Assembly (NCBI GenBank): GCA_003343605.1
Contig: QAKW01000048.1
Span: forward strand, 1 to 13,189
Source: Clostridiales bacterium
Lineage (GTDB): Bacteria; Bacillota; Clostridia; Oscillospirales; QAKW01
DNA length: 13,189 nucleotides
Reading direction: 5' to 3'
The translations under genes and the position numbers were made by a program. Below, in pieces: positions 6,493 through 13,189 of the stretch (positions within the stretch are counted from its first letter, which is position 1; each line of letters opens with the position of its first letter). The notes under the pieces were generated by a model. The model saw only the letters and a program-made list of their open reading frames with translations. It did no database searches and was not told the origin of the DNA.

Positions 6493-7724
6493 TCTGCCTG
6501 AATCCTCCGGCATTCCAGATAAAACCGCTTATCCTGCGCTCTGCCCATAGAAAATGTTTTCCGGGGCAGTGCACCATCGGCAACAACCGTTGGGAAAAGC
6601 TCCTCTTTGGCCATTTCGGGTAAGATAAAGCCAATGGCGTTCTCTTCTTTACAGAGCGCATCCACCACATCGGCGCCATGAATATAATCGATATCGCCGG
6701 CTTCTTCAGCCAAATAGGCGTCCAAAGCGTTTTGCAGGGTGCCTACCGCAAGCTTGGCACTTTCCCGGCGGAAGGAGCAGGGGATATGTACCCCATTCTG
6801 AACCACCTGAATTTGCTGCGGATAGGCGCCGCCTTCTTCCAGCCCGGCTTTTTTCAGCGCTGCCATCAGACGATTGGAATCAGCATGAAAGACCACGCGG
6901 TGAATCGGCTCAAATTCCAGCGCCGGGCTATGCAGATTCACCAGCTCCACCAGGCAGTAGCGTGCGGGATGGCTGCGTGCCGCCGCGCCGATCTTTTCCT
7001 TGAGCCGCTCATAGCAGGCCTTTGCGGTGGCCAGCGAATGGTTTCCATCGCCAACCGCATAAAGAAGCGGCGTTTCATGCGCACCTGCCAGCGAAGCAAG
7101 CGCTTTGAGAATTGAAGCGCTCTGATCCTTTTTAATGGCGTATCCGTGCAGGTGCCCTCCATTTTCCATCAGCGAGAAATCATATATTTTCTGAAATTCA
7201 TGATGGATAGATTCCAGCGCCTCAATTACGGTAAAAGCAGGGTCGTTGATCAGGAGCATGATATGGGGCATTTCCAGCACCGCCCCTTCCCGGATACGGA
7301 TGCGCGGAGGAAGCCGGTCTTCCACCGTGCCTTCCGTTGCGCGGCAGAGGGATTGTGCGCCTTTATGATAGTCGTAACATTCCAGATCCAGCGCGCCGAT
7401 GAGGCCCTGACGTACCTTGCCGTTGGAAAGTGTTCTTTTCACATAGATCAGGGATTCCGGAAGACAGCGGAAAACTTCCCCCTCCAGATATTCCGCCATA
7501 CAGGCGTTAATTGCGGCGGGCTCCGCCCGGCTGCCCAGATCAATTTCGGGCAGCATCAGGCGAAGGGTAGAGGGTGCATCGCCCACAAAAGCGCGAACGC
7601 GCTCCCAATATTCGGGCTGGCTGGTATACTGATCGCAGGCCACTACGCTCCATTTTTTCATATCCAGTTGACGGGGGACCAAAATGTCGGTCGGCTGAAA
7701 GCCAATATCGTTCTGATTCATCAT
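6489..7724 (-). CDS. DUF1015 family protein
   Basis: A 411-residue cytosolic protein matching the DUF1015 family over its whole length. Recognisable blocks are an N-terminal VPRQLDMKKWSVVACDQYTS segment (16-35), RATEGTVEDRLPPRIRIR (128-145), the GDGNHSLATAK motif (225-235) and LVNLHSPALEFEPIHRV (261-277). The conserved GDGNHS segment is probably an active or binding site, but no reaction is established as far as I know. The start is the first of two ATG codons; AAGGA lies 7 nt upstream and its AA overlaps the stop codon of the aminopeptidase gene (TAAAGGA), with 11 nt between the two genes. Its presence in a housekeeping operon suggests a metabolic role, perhaps in small-molecule or amino-acid salvage; that is inference. 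Confidence 0.9.
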   Translation of the reverse strand: MMNQNDIGFQPTDILVPRQLDMKKWSVVACDQYTSQPEYWERVRAFVGDAPSTLRLMLPEIDLGSRAEPAAINACMAEYLEGEVFRCLPESLIYVKRTLSNGKVRQGLIGALDLECYDYHKGAQSLCRATEGTVEDRLPPRIRIREGAVLEMPHIMLLINDPAFTVIEALESIHHEFQKIYDFSLMENGGHLHGYAIKKDQSASILKALASLAGAHETPLLYAVGDGNHSLATAKACYERLKEKIGAAARSHPARYCLVELVNLHSPALEFEPIHRVVFHADSNRLMAALKKAGLEEGGAYPQQIQVVQNGVHIPCSFRRESAKLAVGTLQNALDAYLAEEAGDIDYIHGADVVDALCKEENAIGFILPEMAKEELFPTVVADGALPRKTFSMGRAQDKRFYLECRRIQAE

Positions 7725-7735
7725 ATTCAGTTCCT

Positions 7736-9073
7736 TTACTTTAAAAATGCGTGGAACGCGCGAATGGTTTCATAGATATCTGCTTTTGAGGCAATCTCAA
7801 AGGGTGCGTGCATGGAGAGCAGCCCAATGCCGATGTCTACGGTTTCGATATCACGGTTAGCCAGATATTTGGCAACCGTTCCGCCGCCGCCGGCGTCTAC
7901 GGCGCCCAACAGGCCTGTCTGCCAGCGAATGCCGTTTTGATCAAACAGGCGGGTAAAATAACTCATGGTTTCCGCTGAGGCATCGGAAGTACCGCTTTTG
8001 CCCCGCGCGCCGGTATATTTGGTAATGCAGGGCCCGTGGCCCAGACGGCAGGAATTCTGTGCTTCGGTTGCGGCGGGGTAGAGCGGATCAAACGCTGCGT
8101 TTACATCTGCGGAGAGGCAGAGGGATTGATTGCAGATTTCCAGCAGGTTTTCTTCCGGGGCTATCCGGCTGATCGCCAGTTCCATAAACCGGCTCTGCAT
8201 TCCGCTGACGCCATCGGAACCGATTTCCTCCTTATCCACCAGTGCAACCAGGGCTGTATGGGCGGGGGCTTCTGTCTGCATCAGGGCTTCAAAAGCGGTA
8301 TAGGCGCAGATCCGGTCGTCTTGCCCGTATGCGCCAACCAGGCTTTTATCAAATCCCAGCTCCGCCGGATTATATTGGGGAACCAGCGTGAGCTCCGCGG
8401 AGATGAAATCCTTTTCTGTCATTCCATATTGCTCGTTCAGTATTTTTAATACCGCGGATTTTACTTTATCTTTATCCACGGTCATATCCGGGATACTCCC
8501 GGCAATGACCCGCATATTTTCGCCTTCAATTACTTTAGAGGCGCTTTTTTCTATCTGCTCGTGTGAAAGATGGATCAACAGCTCGGATATGCAGAAGGTA
8601 TAGCCGTTTCCGCCGATATCAACCGTTTGCCCGTTTTGAAGAATCACAACGCCTTCCAGCGCCAGGGGTACGGCGGTCCACTGATATTTTTTAATGCCGC
8701 CGTAATAATGCGTTTTAAGCAGGGCAAGCCCATCGGATTCATAAAGCGGGCAGGGCTTGAGATCAATACGGGGAGAATCGATGTGCGCCGCAACCAGATG
8801 AATCCCCTCGCTTTCCGGCAGGCGGCCCTTGATGCCCAGATAAATGGCCCGGCCGCGGTTTAAGAGATAGAATTTATCGCCTGGCTTGAGCGCAGAGCCC
8901 TTTTCGAGCGGACGAAAACCCTTTTCTTCTGCCTTTTCCCTAAAATAGGCCGCGCAGCTGCGTTCGGTTTTGCAGCGGGATAAAAATTCCATATAGTTGG
9001 CGGCGGAAGCAAAGATGGCCGGAATTTCATCCTTGTTTTCATAAATGCTTCTGGTCTCATAAAATAAACTCAT
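7736..9073 (-). CDS. M18 family metallo-aminopeptidase
   Basis: A 445-residue cytosolic zinc aminopeptidase that removes N-terminal residues from peptides (family M18, aspartyl-aminopeptidase type), probably a large multimer. Metal-site residues of the family are visible: His97 and Asp99 in AAHIDSP, Asp253 or its neighbour in GQDDR, Glu282-Glu283 in VDKEEIGSDG, Asp323 in LSADVNAAFDP, and His422 near the C-terminus in LLSMHAPFE. The TGTSDASAE-like segment (361-369) and the GAVDAGGGGTVAK block (390-402) are also typical. Length fits the family (about 430-470). AGGAG lies 7 nt before the ATG, which overlaps the TGA of the transglycosylase gene by 4 nt. The exact specificity cannot be read from the sequence. 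Confidence 0.95.
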   Translation of the reverse strand: MSLFYETRSIYENKDEIPAIFASAANYMEFLSRCKTERSCAAYFREKAEEKGFRPLEKGSALKPGDKFYLLNRGRAIYLGIKGRLPESEGIHLVAAHIDSPRIDLKPCPLYESDGLALLKTHYYGGIKKYQWTAVPLALEGVVILQNGQTVDIGGNGYTFCISELLIHLSHEQIEKSASKVIEGENMRVIAGSIPDMTVDKDKVKSAVLKILNEQYGMTEKDFISAELTLVPQYNPAELGFDKSLVGAYGQDDRICAYTAFEALMQTEAPAHTALVALVDKEEIGSDGVSGMQSRFMELAISRIAPEENLLEICNQSLCLSADVNAAFDPLYPAATEAQNSCRLGHGPCITKYTGARGKSGTSDASAETMSYFTRLFDQNGIRWQTGLLGAVDAGGGGTVAKYLANRDIETVDIGIGLLSMHAPFEIASKADIYETIRAFHAFLK

Positions 9074-9642
9074 GACGCTTCTCCTAACATATTTTGATAT
9101 TGCCGGTAATATTTATTGACCTTTTTGATATATTCGGTTGTCTCACTGTAAGGCGTGGCGGAAATGCGGATTCCGTCTTCGGAATAGCGGCTGTCCTTGA
9201 GCCATTTTAAAGTGTTTCCGCGGCCGGCGTTATAAGCGGCCAGAACTGTATCGGTATCTTCAAATTCCGCCAGCAGCAAAAAGAGGATCAGGCATCCGTA
9301 TTTGATGTTGATCTCAGGATCGGTCAGGTCTTCCGCCGTGTAGGCCGCATTCCAGCCCTCCCGCAGCATTGCCCATTGCAGCGTATCTTCCGTAATCTGC
9401 ATCAGCCCGTATGCGTTTGCCTGAGACCGGGCGTCTGGCTGAAAGTTGCTTTCAACCCGGATCACCGCATAGACCAGAGCAGGGTCAAGATGATATTCCC
9501 TTGCATATAGGTTAACCAGATCTTCGTAATCTATATGAACCGCCGGCGTAATTTTAAAAAGCGGGCGGCATATCAGGCAGAACACGCCCAAAATCAAAAC
9601 AGCCGCGAGGCTGAGCGCTAAGGCTTTATAATGCTTGATCAT
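9070..9642 (-). CDS. Membrane-anchored lytic transglycosylase (SLT domain)
   Basis: A 190-residue enzyme expected to cut the MurNAc-GlcNAc bond of peptidoglycan with formation of 1,6-anhydro-MurNAc. Residues 7-27 are one hydrophobic helix after a basic start, so it is a signal anchor, or an uncleaved signal, facing the wall. The SLT (goose-lysozyme-like) domain covers about 38-185: the catalytic Glu64 in VYAVIRVESNF, GLMQIT (79-84), AAYNAGRGN (135-143) and a late Tyr-rich helix (YIKKVNKYYRQY). It is a minimal form with no wall-binding repeats. Its start lies inside coaE (17-nt overlap) and its stop overlaps the aminopeptidase start, so it is probably translated by coupling. Next to coaE, this arrangement is known in Clostridia; a role in septal or growth-related wall turnover is inferred. 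Confidence 0.94.
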   Translation of the reverse strand: MIKHYKALALSLAAVLILGVFCLICRPLFKITPAVHIDYEDLVNLYAREYHLDPALVYAVIRVESNFQPDARSQANAYGLMQITEDTLQWAMLREGWNAAYTAEDLTDPEINIKYGCLILFLLLAEFEDTDTVLAAYNAGRGNTLKWLKDSRYSEDGIRISATPYSETTEYIKKVNKYYRQYQNMLGEAS

Positions 9643-10222
9643 TTATCTGATTCAATATTTCCAACGCCTGCTTTCGCAGTGCGGAAATCCCTTCGTTATT
9701 GTTGATAATATAATCGCTTCTTTGCGTGTAATATTCCGCGGAATGCTGGCTGCTCAGGCGCCTGCGGGCCTCTTCGGGCGTCAGTTGATCCCGCCGGATG
9801 ATACGCCGGAGGGCTTCTTTTTGGCTGGAGACAACGCAGATGACCTTATCGCAGCGATGATGGAGGCCGCTTTCGAATAAAAGCGGTGCATCCAACAGAA
9901 TCCGGCGGCCGGAATGCTCCGATAAGAAGAATTCAATATGGTTTAGAATATAGGGCATTACCGTTTGATTCAGCCGGGCGGTTTCTTCCGGGTTGCCCAA
10001 CGTGCGCGCGCGCAGCACCGCACGGTTTAATGCATTGCCCTGCAGGCAATCACGGCCGAAAGCCGCGGCAACGGCCTTTAAAACCTGCGGATCCCGGTAT
10101 ACCTGCTCATGTACCAGTTTATCACAGTTTAAAACAGTAAATCCATATTCTGCAAAAATGGAGGCGACAGTACTTTTTCCGGCGCCACTGAATCCGGTTA
10201 AACCAATAATCAAATCAATCAC
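9626..10222 (-). CDS. coaE: Dephospho-CoA kinase
   Basis: A 198-residue cytosolic P-loop kinase that phosphorylates the 3'-hydroxyl of dephospho-CoA with ATP, the last step of coenzyme A synthesis. The Walker A loop GFSGAGKST spans residues 10-18. The substrate-side segment NCDKLVHE (32-39) takes the place of the usual DAD-H motif, and LLDAPLLFESGL (109-120) and the Arg-rich lid (RRIIRRDQ, 139-146) are family hallmarks. A final YIINN segment (171-175) is also typical. Length matches bacterial CoaE (about 200). The start is GTG, and GTGA overlaps the stop of the sua5 gene; no in-frame ATG lies nearby, and the ribosome site is weak, so coupling to sua5 is likely. Confidence 0.95.
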   Translation of the reverse strand: MIDLIIGLTGFSGAGKSTVASIFAEYGFTVLNCDKLVHEQVYRDPQVLKAVAAAFGRDCLQGNALNRAVLRARTLGNPEETARLNQTVMPYILNHIEFFLSEHSGRRILLDAPLLFESGLHHRCDKVICVVSSQKEALRRIIRRDQLTPEEARRRLSSQHSAEYYTQRSDYIINNNEGISALRKQALEILNQINDQAL

Positions 10223-11259
10223 AGCCTTTCAGCAGGGATCATATGAAAGGAGGCTGCGCGAAGCAGCCGGTTGCATACAGCAAGTCCTTCCCCCTCTCCG
10301 GAGGGCTTCATGGCGTAAATCTGATCGCAGGGGAGGGAATCAAACTGGCGCAGAGCCTGAAAAAGTGCGCGGGCCTGAGAGCGGCTATCCGTCTCAGAAC
10401 CAAAGGAAAGCGCCTGATCAAAACAATGCAGATATTCATCAAAGGCCAGCACCCAAATGCGGGGCCCCTGTTTGTTGATAATGGCGCTGCAAACCGCCTC
10501 CGGATCGCCGGTTACCACCGTCAGCGGTGCCCTGGGGGCATAGTGGCGGTGGAGCATTCCGGGAGAAGAGACCTTCTGGCCGGCCCGGACCGGGGCGAGG
10601 ATCGCCGGATCCATCTCTACATGAAAGCCGGCATCTTCCAGCATTGCGGCGGTAATGCCGCCGGGCCGCAGCAGCTTGAGCCGCTTATTTCCGAGCGGCA
10701 GCACCACGGTGCTCTCCAGGCCGATTTCACAGCTTCCGCCATCAATAATGGCCGCTACCTTACCGCCCAGATCCTCTTTGCAATGGGCAAAGCAGGTAGG
10801 GGAGGGGCGCCCGGAAAGATTGGCGCTTGGCGCAACAACCGGCACGCCCGCCGCACGGATCAGCTGATTTGCGATCGGATGGGAAGGGCAGCGCACCGCA
10901 ACCGTATCAAGCCCGGCAGAGACAACGGCCGGTATTTCTTTCCCACGGGGAAAAACCACCGTAAGCGGCCCGGGCCAGAAACGCCGGGTGAGTGCTTCGA
11001 TCCCCTCCGGAACCGCGGATACGACACGGCTGATCATTTCAAACCCGCTGATGTGTGCGATCAGCGGATTATCGGCCGGGCGGTTTTTAACCCGGAATAT
11101 TCGGGCCACGGCTTCTGCATCCAGCGCATTTGCCCCCAGCCCATAAACCGTTTCAGTGGGAAAGGCAACCAGCTCGCCCCGGCGGATCAGCGCGCCGCAT
11201 TCCTGCATGGCGTATGCGGTTTCTTCCGCAGAAGAGCATGAAAACAGTGTGGTATCCAT
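10219..11259 (-). CDS. tsaC/sua5: L-threonylcarbamoyladenylate synthase (Sua5-type, YrdC domain)
   Basis: About 346 residues; makes threonylcarbamoyl-AMP from threonine, bicarbonate and ATP for the t6A37 modification of ANN-reading tRNAs. The N-terminal YrdC domain (about 10-205) shows FPTETVYGLG (33-42), KNR (58-60), RFWPGPLT (93-100) and SAN (145-147). A linker with SSPGMLHRHYAPRAP (231-245) is the Sua5-specific lid motif, and a C-terminal Sua5 domain (about 246-346) follows, so this is the long Sua5 form, not the short TsaC form. I prefer the ATG at 11259, one base after the prfA stop. A GTG at 11274 is in frame, would add MRKAE and would overlap prfA by 14 nt, but has no better ribosome site. 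It sits directly after prfA, the usual neighbourhood. Confidence 0.94.
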   Translation of the reverse strand: MDTTLFSCSSAEETAYAMQECGALIRRGELVAFPTETVYGLGANALDAEAVARIFRVKNRPADNPLIAHISGFEMISRVVSAVPEGIEALTRRFWPGPLTVVFPRGKEIPAVVSAGLDTVAVRCPSHPIANQLIRAAGVPVVAPSANLSGRPSPTCFAHCKEDLGGKVAAIIDGGSCEIGLESTVVLPLGNKRLKLLRPGGITAAMLEDAGFHVEMDPAILAPVRAGQKVSSPGMLHRHYAPRAPLTVVTGDPEAVCSAIINKQGPRIWVLAFDEYLHCFDQALSFGSETDSRSQARALFQALRQFDSLPCDQIYAMKPSGEGEGLAVCNRLLRAASFHMIPAERL

Positions 11260-11260
11260 C

Positions 11261-12331
11261 TCAGCTTTGCGCACCTTTCAGTTTTTCCGCCTGATCGCTG
11301 GTGATCAGCGCATCGATCAATTCATCGAGATCGCCGTTTAGAATTTGCTCCAGTTTATAAAGAGTCAGGCCGATCCGATGATCGGTGACCCGGCCCTGCG
11401 GATAATTATAAGTGCGGATGCGCTCGCTGCGGTCGCCGGTGCCAACCTGACTTTTCCGTTCGCTGGCCAGTGCGGCCTCTTTTTTTGAACGCTCTATCTC
11501 CGCCAAACGGGAACGCAGAATCTTCAGTGCGCGTTCCTTGTTTTTATGCTGGCTCCGCTCATCCTGGCATTCTACAACCAGCCCTGTTGGCAGGTGGGTT
11601 ATCCGGATGGCGCTTTCCGTTTTATTTACATGCTGCCCGCCCGCGCCGGAAGAGCGAAAGGTATCGATCTGCAGATCGGCCGGATTGATCTCGAAATCGA
11701 TTTCTTCCATCTCGGGCAGAACCGCAACGGTGGCCGTAGAGGTGTGGATCCGCCCGCCGCTTTCCGTTTCCGGCACCCGCTGAACCCGGTGAACGCCGCT
11801 TTCAAATTTATAACGTGAAAAAGCGCCCTCTCCCCGGATGGAAAAGGCGATTTCCTTTATACCGCCGAGTTCCGTATCATTGAGAGACAACACTTCATAA
11901 TGAAAGCCCTTTGATTCGGCATACATGGTATACATCCGATATAAAGCGGCCGCAAAAAGCATGGCTTCTTCTCCGCCGGCGCCGCCCCGAATTTCTATAA
12001 TAACGTTTTTATCATCATTTTCATCCCGGGGGAGAAGTAAAACTTTGAGCTCCTCCACACAGCTTTCCATCTGCTGCCGGTTTTCCCGGAATTCCAGCTC
12101 GGCCAGCTCCTTCATTTCCGGATCCAGGGGATCCCGGAGCAGCGCCTCGGCTTCTTTAAAACGCGCCTCAAAAGTTTGGTATTGGCGGAATTTTTCCACC
12201 ACCGGCGTCAATTGCTTATATTCCCGCATCAGCGCGGCATAACCCGCCTGATCCCCCATTGTTTCAGGCGCGGAAAGGCGGCGGCTGATTTCTTCATACC
12301 GACCGTCGATCGAACGCAGCTTTTCAATCAT
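11261..12331 (-). CDS. prfA: Peptide chain release factor 1
   Basis: A 356-residue translation termination factor that reads UAA and UAG and releases the peptide at the ribosome. The codon-recognition tripeptide PET (187-189, in VQRVPETE) marks RF1 rather than RF2. The catalytic GGQ is at 231-233 within SSGAGGQHVNKTESA. The N-terminal coiled region (1-100), the GGAGGEEA segment (116-123) and the basic tail (ERIRTYNYPQGRVTDHR) are typical, and length matches the family. I chose the ATG at 12331 (MIEKLRSIDGRYEE) because it aligns with known RF1 starts; the frame runs open further upstream into the DUF951 gene. It overlaps the DUF951 stop by 8 nt and lacks a strong ribosome site. prmC, whose product methylates the GGQ glutamine and often follows prfA, is absent here. 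Confidence 0.97.
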   Translation of the reverse strand: MIEKLRSIDGRYEEISRRLSAPETMGDQAGYAALMREYKQLTPVVEKFRQYQTFEARFKEAEALLRDPLDPEMKELAELEFRENRQQMESCVEELKVLLLPRDENDDKNVIIEIRGGAGGEEAMLFAAALYRMYTMYAESKGFHYEVLSLNDTELGGIKEIAFSIRGEGAFSRYKFESGVHRVQRVPETESGGRIHTSTATVAVLPEMEEIDFEINPADLQIDTFRSSGAGGQHVNKTESAIRITHLPTGLVVECQDERSQHKNKERALKILRSRLAEIERSKKEAALASERKSQVGTGDRSERIRTYNYPQGRVTDHRIGLTLYKLEQILNGDLDELIDALITSDQAEKLKGAQS

Positions 12332-12512
12332 GGGATTCACGCTCAATTCTTTTAATATTTTTTTCGATTTTGAGGCGGGGCGCCATGATCTCATGACCGC
12401 ACTGAAGACAGCGGATTTTAAAATCCATTCCGATCCGCAAAACCTGGAACCGGTTGCAGCCGCAGGGATGCTTTTTTTTCATCACAACGATATCGGAAAC
12501 CTGCACGTCCAT
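12324..12512 (-). CDS. DUF951 family protein, small zinc-ribbon-like
   Basis: A 62-residue basic cytosolic protein matching DUF951: the DIVVMKKKHPCG start (7-18), FQVLRIGMDFKIRCLQCGH (22-40) and IMAPRLKIEKNIKRI (42-56) blocks. Four cysteines in CxC...CxxC (17, 19, 35, 38) plus His16 or His40 could bind one metal ion. The role is not established; in Firmicutes it tends to sit near translation or chromosome genes, and a nucleic-acid-binding role is plausible. It is the first gene of the eight-gene operon. A GGGAGGGG ribosome site lies 10-12 nt before the ATG at 12512, and a strong promoter sits about 40-70 nt upstream. Confidence 0.92.
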   Translation of the reverse strand: MDVQVSDIVVMKKKHPCGCNRFQVLRIGMDFKIRCLQCGHEIMAPRLKIEKNIKRIERESHD

Positions 12513-12554
12513 TTTTCAGGATCCCCTCCCTCTACAATATTTATATACTTATAT

Positions 12555-12583
12555 AGTATATCATAGGAGAGAAGGTCTTTCAA
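12555..12583 (-). promoter_or_regulatory. Promoter of the DUF951-prfA-sua5-coaE operon
   Basis: On the minus strand TTGAAA (12578-12583), a 17-bp spacer and TATACT (12555-12560) form a near-consensus sigma-A promoter. The transcript would start about 12548, giving a leader of about 35 nt. No other good promoter is seen between the operon genes, since the junctions overlap or nearly touch. Confidence 0.8.
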
Positions 12584-12669
12584 ATCGTAAGTTTACCAAA
12601 ATAAGTTATACATTTCCCTGCCTTTTCATATATATTTTACCAAGATCAGGTTGAAAGGAATGGAATACG

Positions 12670-13035
12670 ATGATAAAGGAAGCATACCGTCCGGAAGGGA
12701 CCGAACGGGCGGAGGACCGTCCATATCTGGAAACGGAGCAGGGGCTCTCCCGCGCATGCGAAGAGCAGGTGATTTTACAGGCGCGCTGCACGCTGTGCGA
12801 CAGCGGACATAATCTCTTTGTTGATCTTGGCCCGATGACCGGCTATATTCCCCGTGAAGAGGCTGCAATGGGCATTAAAGAGGGCACGGTGAAAGACGTT
12901 GCCATTATTACCCGGGTAAATAAAATGGTATCATTCATTGTAGAGGGATTTACGCTGATCGGACGGAAGAAGGTGGCACTGCTTTCGCGCCGGGCAGCGC
13001 AGGAGCGCTGCGCGGCTATCTTTTTGAAACCCTGA
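12670..13035 (+). CDS. S1 RNA-binding-domain protein, N-terminal part before a frameshift
   Basis: The first 121 residues of a protein resembling the S1-domain 'ribosomal protein S1-like' proteins of Clostridia. It starts with a polar segment (MIKEAYRPEGTERAEDRPYLET), followed by an S1-like fold: ILQARCTLCDSGHNLFVDLG (35-54), GYIPREEAAMGIKEG (58-72), then VALLSRRAAQERC (102-114), which in homologs leads straight into another S1 domain. Here the frame instead ends at TGA 13033-13035 after a few unrelated residues (AAIFLKP). The expected continuation lies in the -1 frame, so this is half of a broken or misread gene. AAGGA lies about 10 nt before the ATG. The promoter is weak or not recognisable (an AT-rich TATATA lies at 12628-12633). 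It is divergent from the prfA operon. It probably binds RNA or ribosomes. Confidence 0.85.
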   Translation: MIKEAYRPEGTERAEDRPYLETEQGLSRACEEQVILQARCTLCDSGHNLFVDLGPMTGYIPREEAAMGIKEGTVKDVAIITRVNKMVSFIVEGFTLIGRKKVALLSRRAAQERCAAIFLKP

Positions 13036-13189
13036 AGCCGGGGATGGTTGTAGAAGCCCGTATAACCCATCTGGAGCAGTTCGGCGCTTTTGTGGATCTG
13101 GGCTGCGGCGTGATTTCCATGATCCCCATCGACCGGATATCCGTTTCACGGATCCGTCACCCGGATCATCGCTTTGTTTGCGGAATGCG
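13014..13189 (+). pseudogene. S1-domain protein continuation in the -1 frame (3' truncated)
   Basis: In the frame starting at 13014 the sequence reads GYLFETLKPGMVVEARITHL and on through EQFGAFVDLGCGVISMIPIDRISVSR to the window end. This is a clear S1 domain (the GMVVEARITHLEQFGAFVDLG pattern). It continues the protein begun at 12670 but one base out of frame. Restoring one base anywhere between about 12995 and 13032 joins them, for example one more T in the five-T run at 13021-13025, or one more G near 13014. An ATG at 13044 might be called as a separate start by software, but it lies inside the domain. The gene runs off the right edge. Confidence 0.75.

Noticed and set aside
10243..11241. 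332-residue plus-strand frame opposite the sua5 gene
   Set aside because: The minus strand encodes a textbook Sua5 protein; the plus-strand product is Gly/Arg-rich with no family signature.
12332..12394. N-terminal extension of release factor 1 (start at 12394)
   Set aside because: It lies inside the DUF951 gene, and the ATG at 12331 gives the standard RF1 N-terminus and length.
13020..13032. Programmed -1 frameshift site in the S1-domain gene
   Set aside because: The run reads ATC-TTT-TTG-AAA in the first frame, which is not a canonical slippery heptamer, and I see no strong downstream hairpin; an indel is simpler.
1..13189. CRISPR arrays, insertion sequences, toxin-antitoxin or phage-defence genes
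   Set aside because: No regularly spaced direct repeats, no transposase or integrase motifs, and no defence-protein signatures were found on either strand.

Overview
The window looks like a chromosomal segment of a low-to-mid GC Gram-positive anaerobe of the Clostridia (an Oscillospiraceae- or Christensenellales-like lineage is my guess). The grounds are an S-layer-homology (SLH) surface protein, a DUF951 protein ahead of prfA, a hydrolase-less small alarmone synthetase, strong Shine-Dalgarno sites, sigma-A type promoters and tRNA genes with encoded CCA. I see no mobile element, phage gene or CRISPR array. Family assignments come from reading the proteins; no database search was run.

Left part (1-3440): the 3' end of a very large exported protein, open at the left edge. 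It has a parallel beta-helix-like region, then beta-sandwich repeats, then three SLH modules that should hold it on the cell wall. A perfect hairpin terminator shared by both strands separates it from a convergent gene for a small membrane-anchored single-Ig-domain protein.

Middle (3880-6065): a two-gene tRNA unit, Ser(CGA)-Ala(CGC), with its own promoter and terminator. Next comes a convergent RelA/SpoT-type small alarmone synthetase, then a divergently transcribed HD-domain protein, then a 77-residue orphan protein with its own strong promoter and terminator.

Right part (6070-12560, minus strand): one tightly packed eight-gene operon read from a good promoter at 12555-12583. The order is DUF951, prfA (release factor 1), tsaC/sua5 (tRNA t6A synthesis), coaE (last step of CoA synthesis), a membrane-anchored lytic transglycosylase, an M18 aminopeptidase, a DUF1015 protein and a four-helix membrane protein. 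Most junctions overlap by 4-17 nt or are almost abutting, so translation is probably coupled. The operon joins translation functions with CoA synthesis, cell-wall turnover and peptide turnover. It ends at a bidirectional terminator shared with the orphan gene.

Far right (12670-13189, plus strand, divergent from the operon): an S1 RNA-binding-domain protein gene running off the window. Its reading frame is broken once near 13010-13035: the sequence continues as a recognisable S1 domain in the -1 frame. This is the most notable anomaly. I did not find a convincing new biological system; the remaining points of interest are regulatory and architectural.
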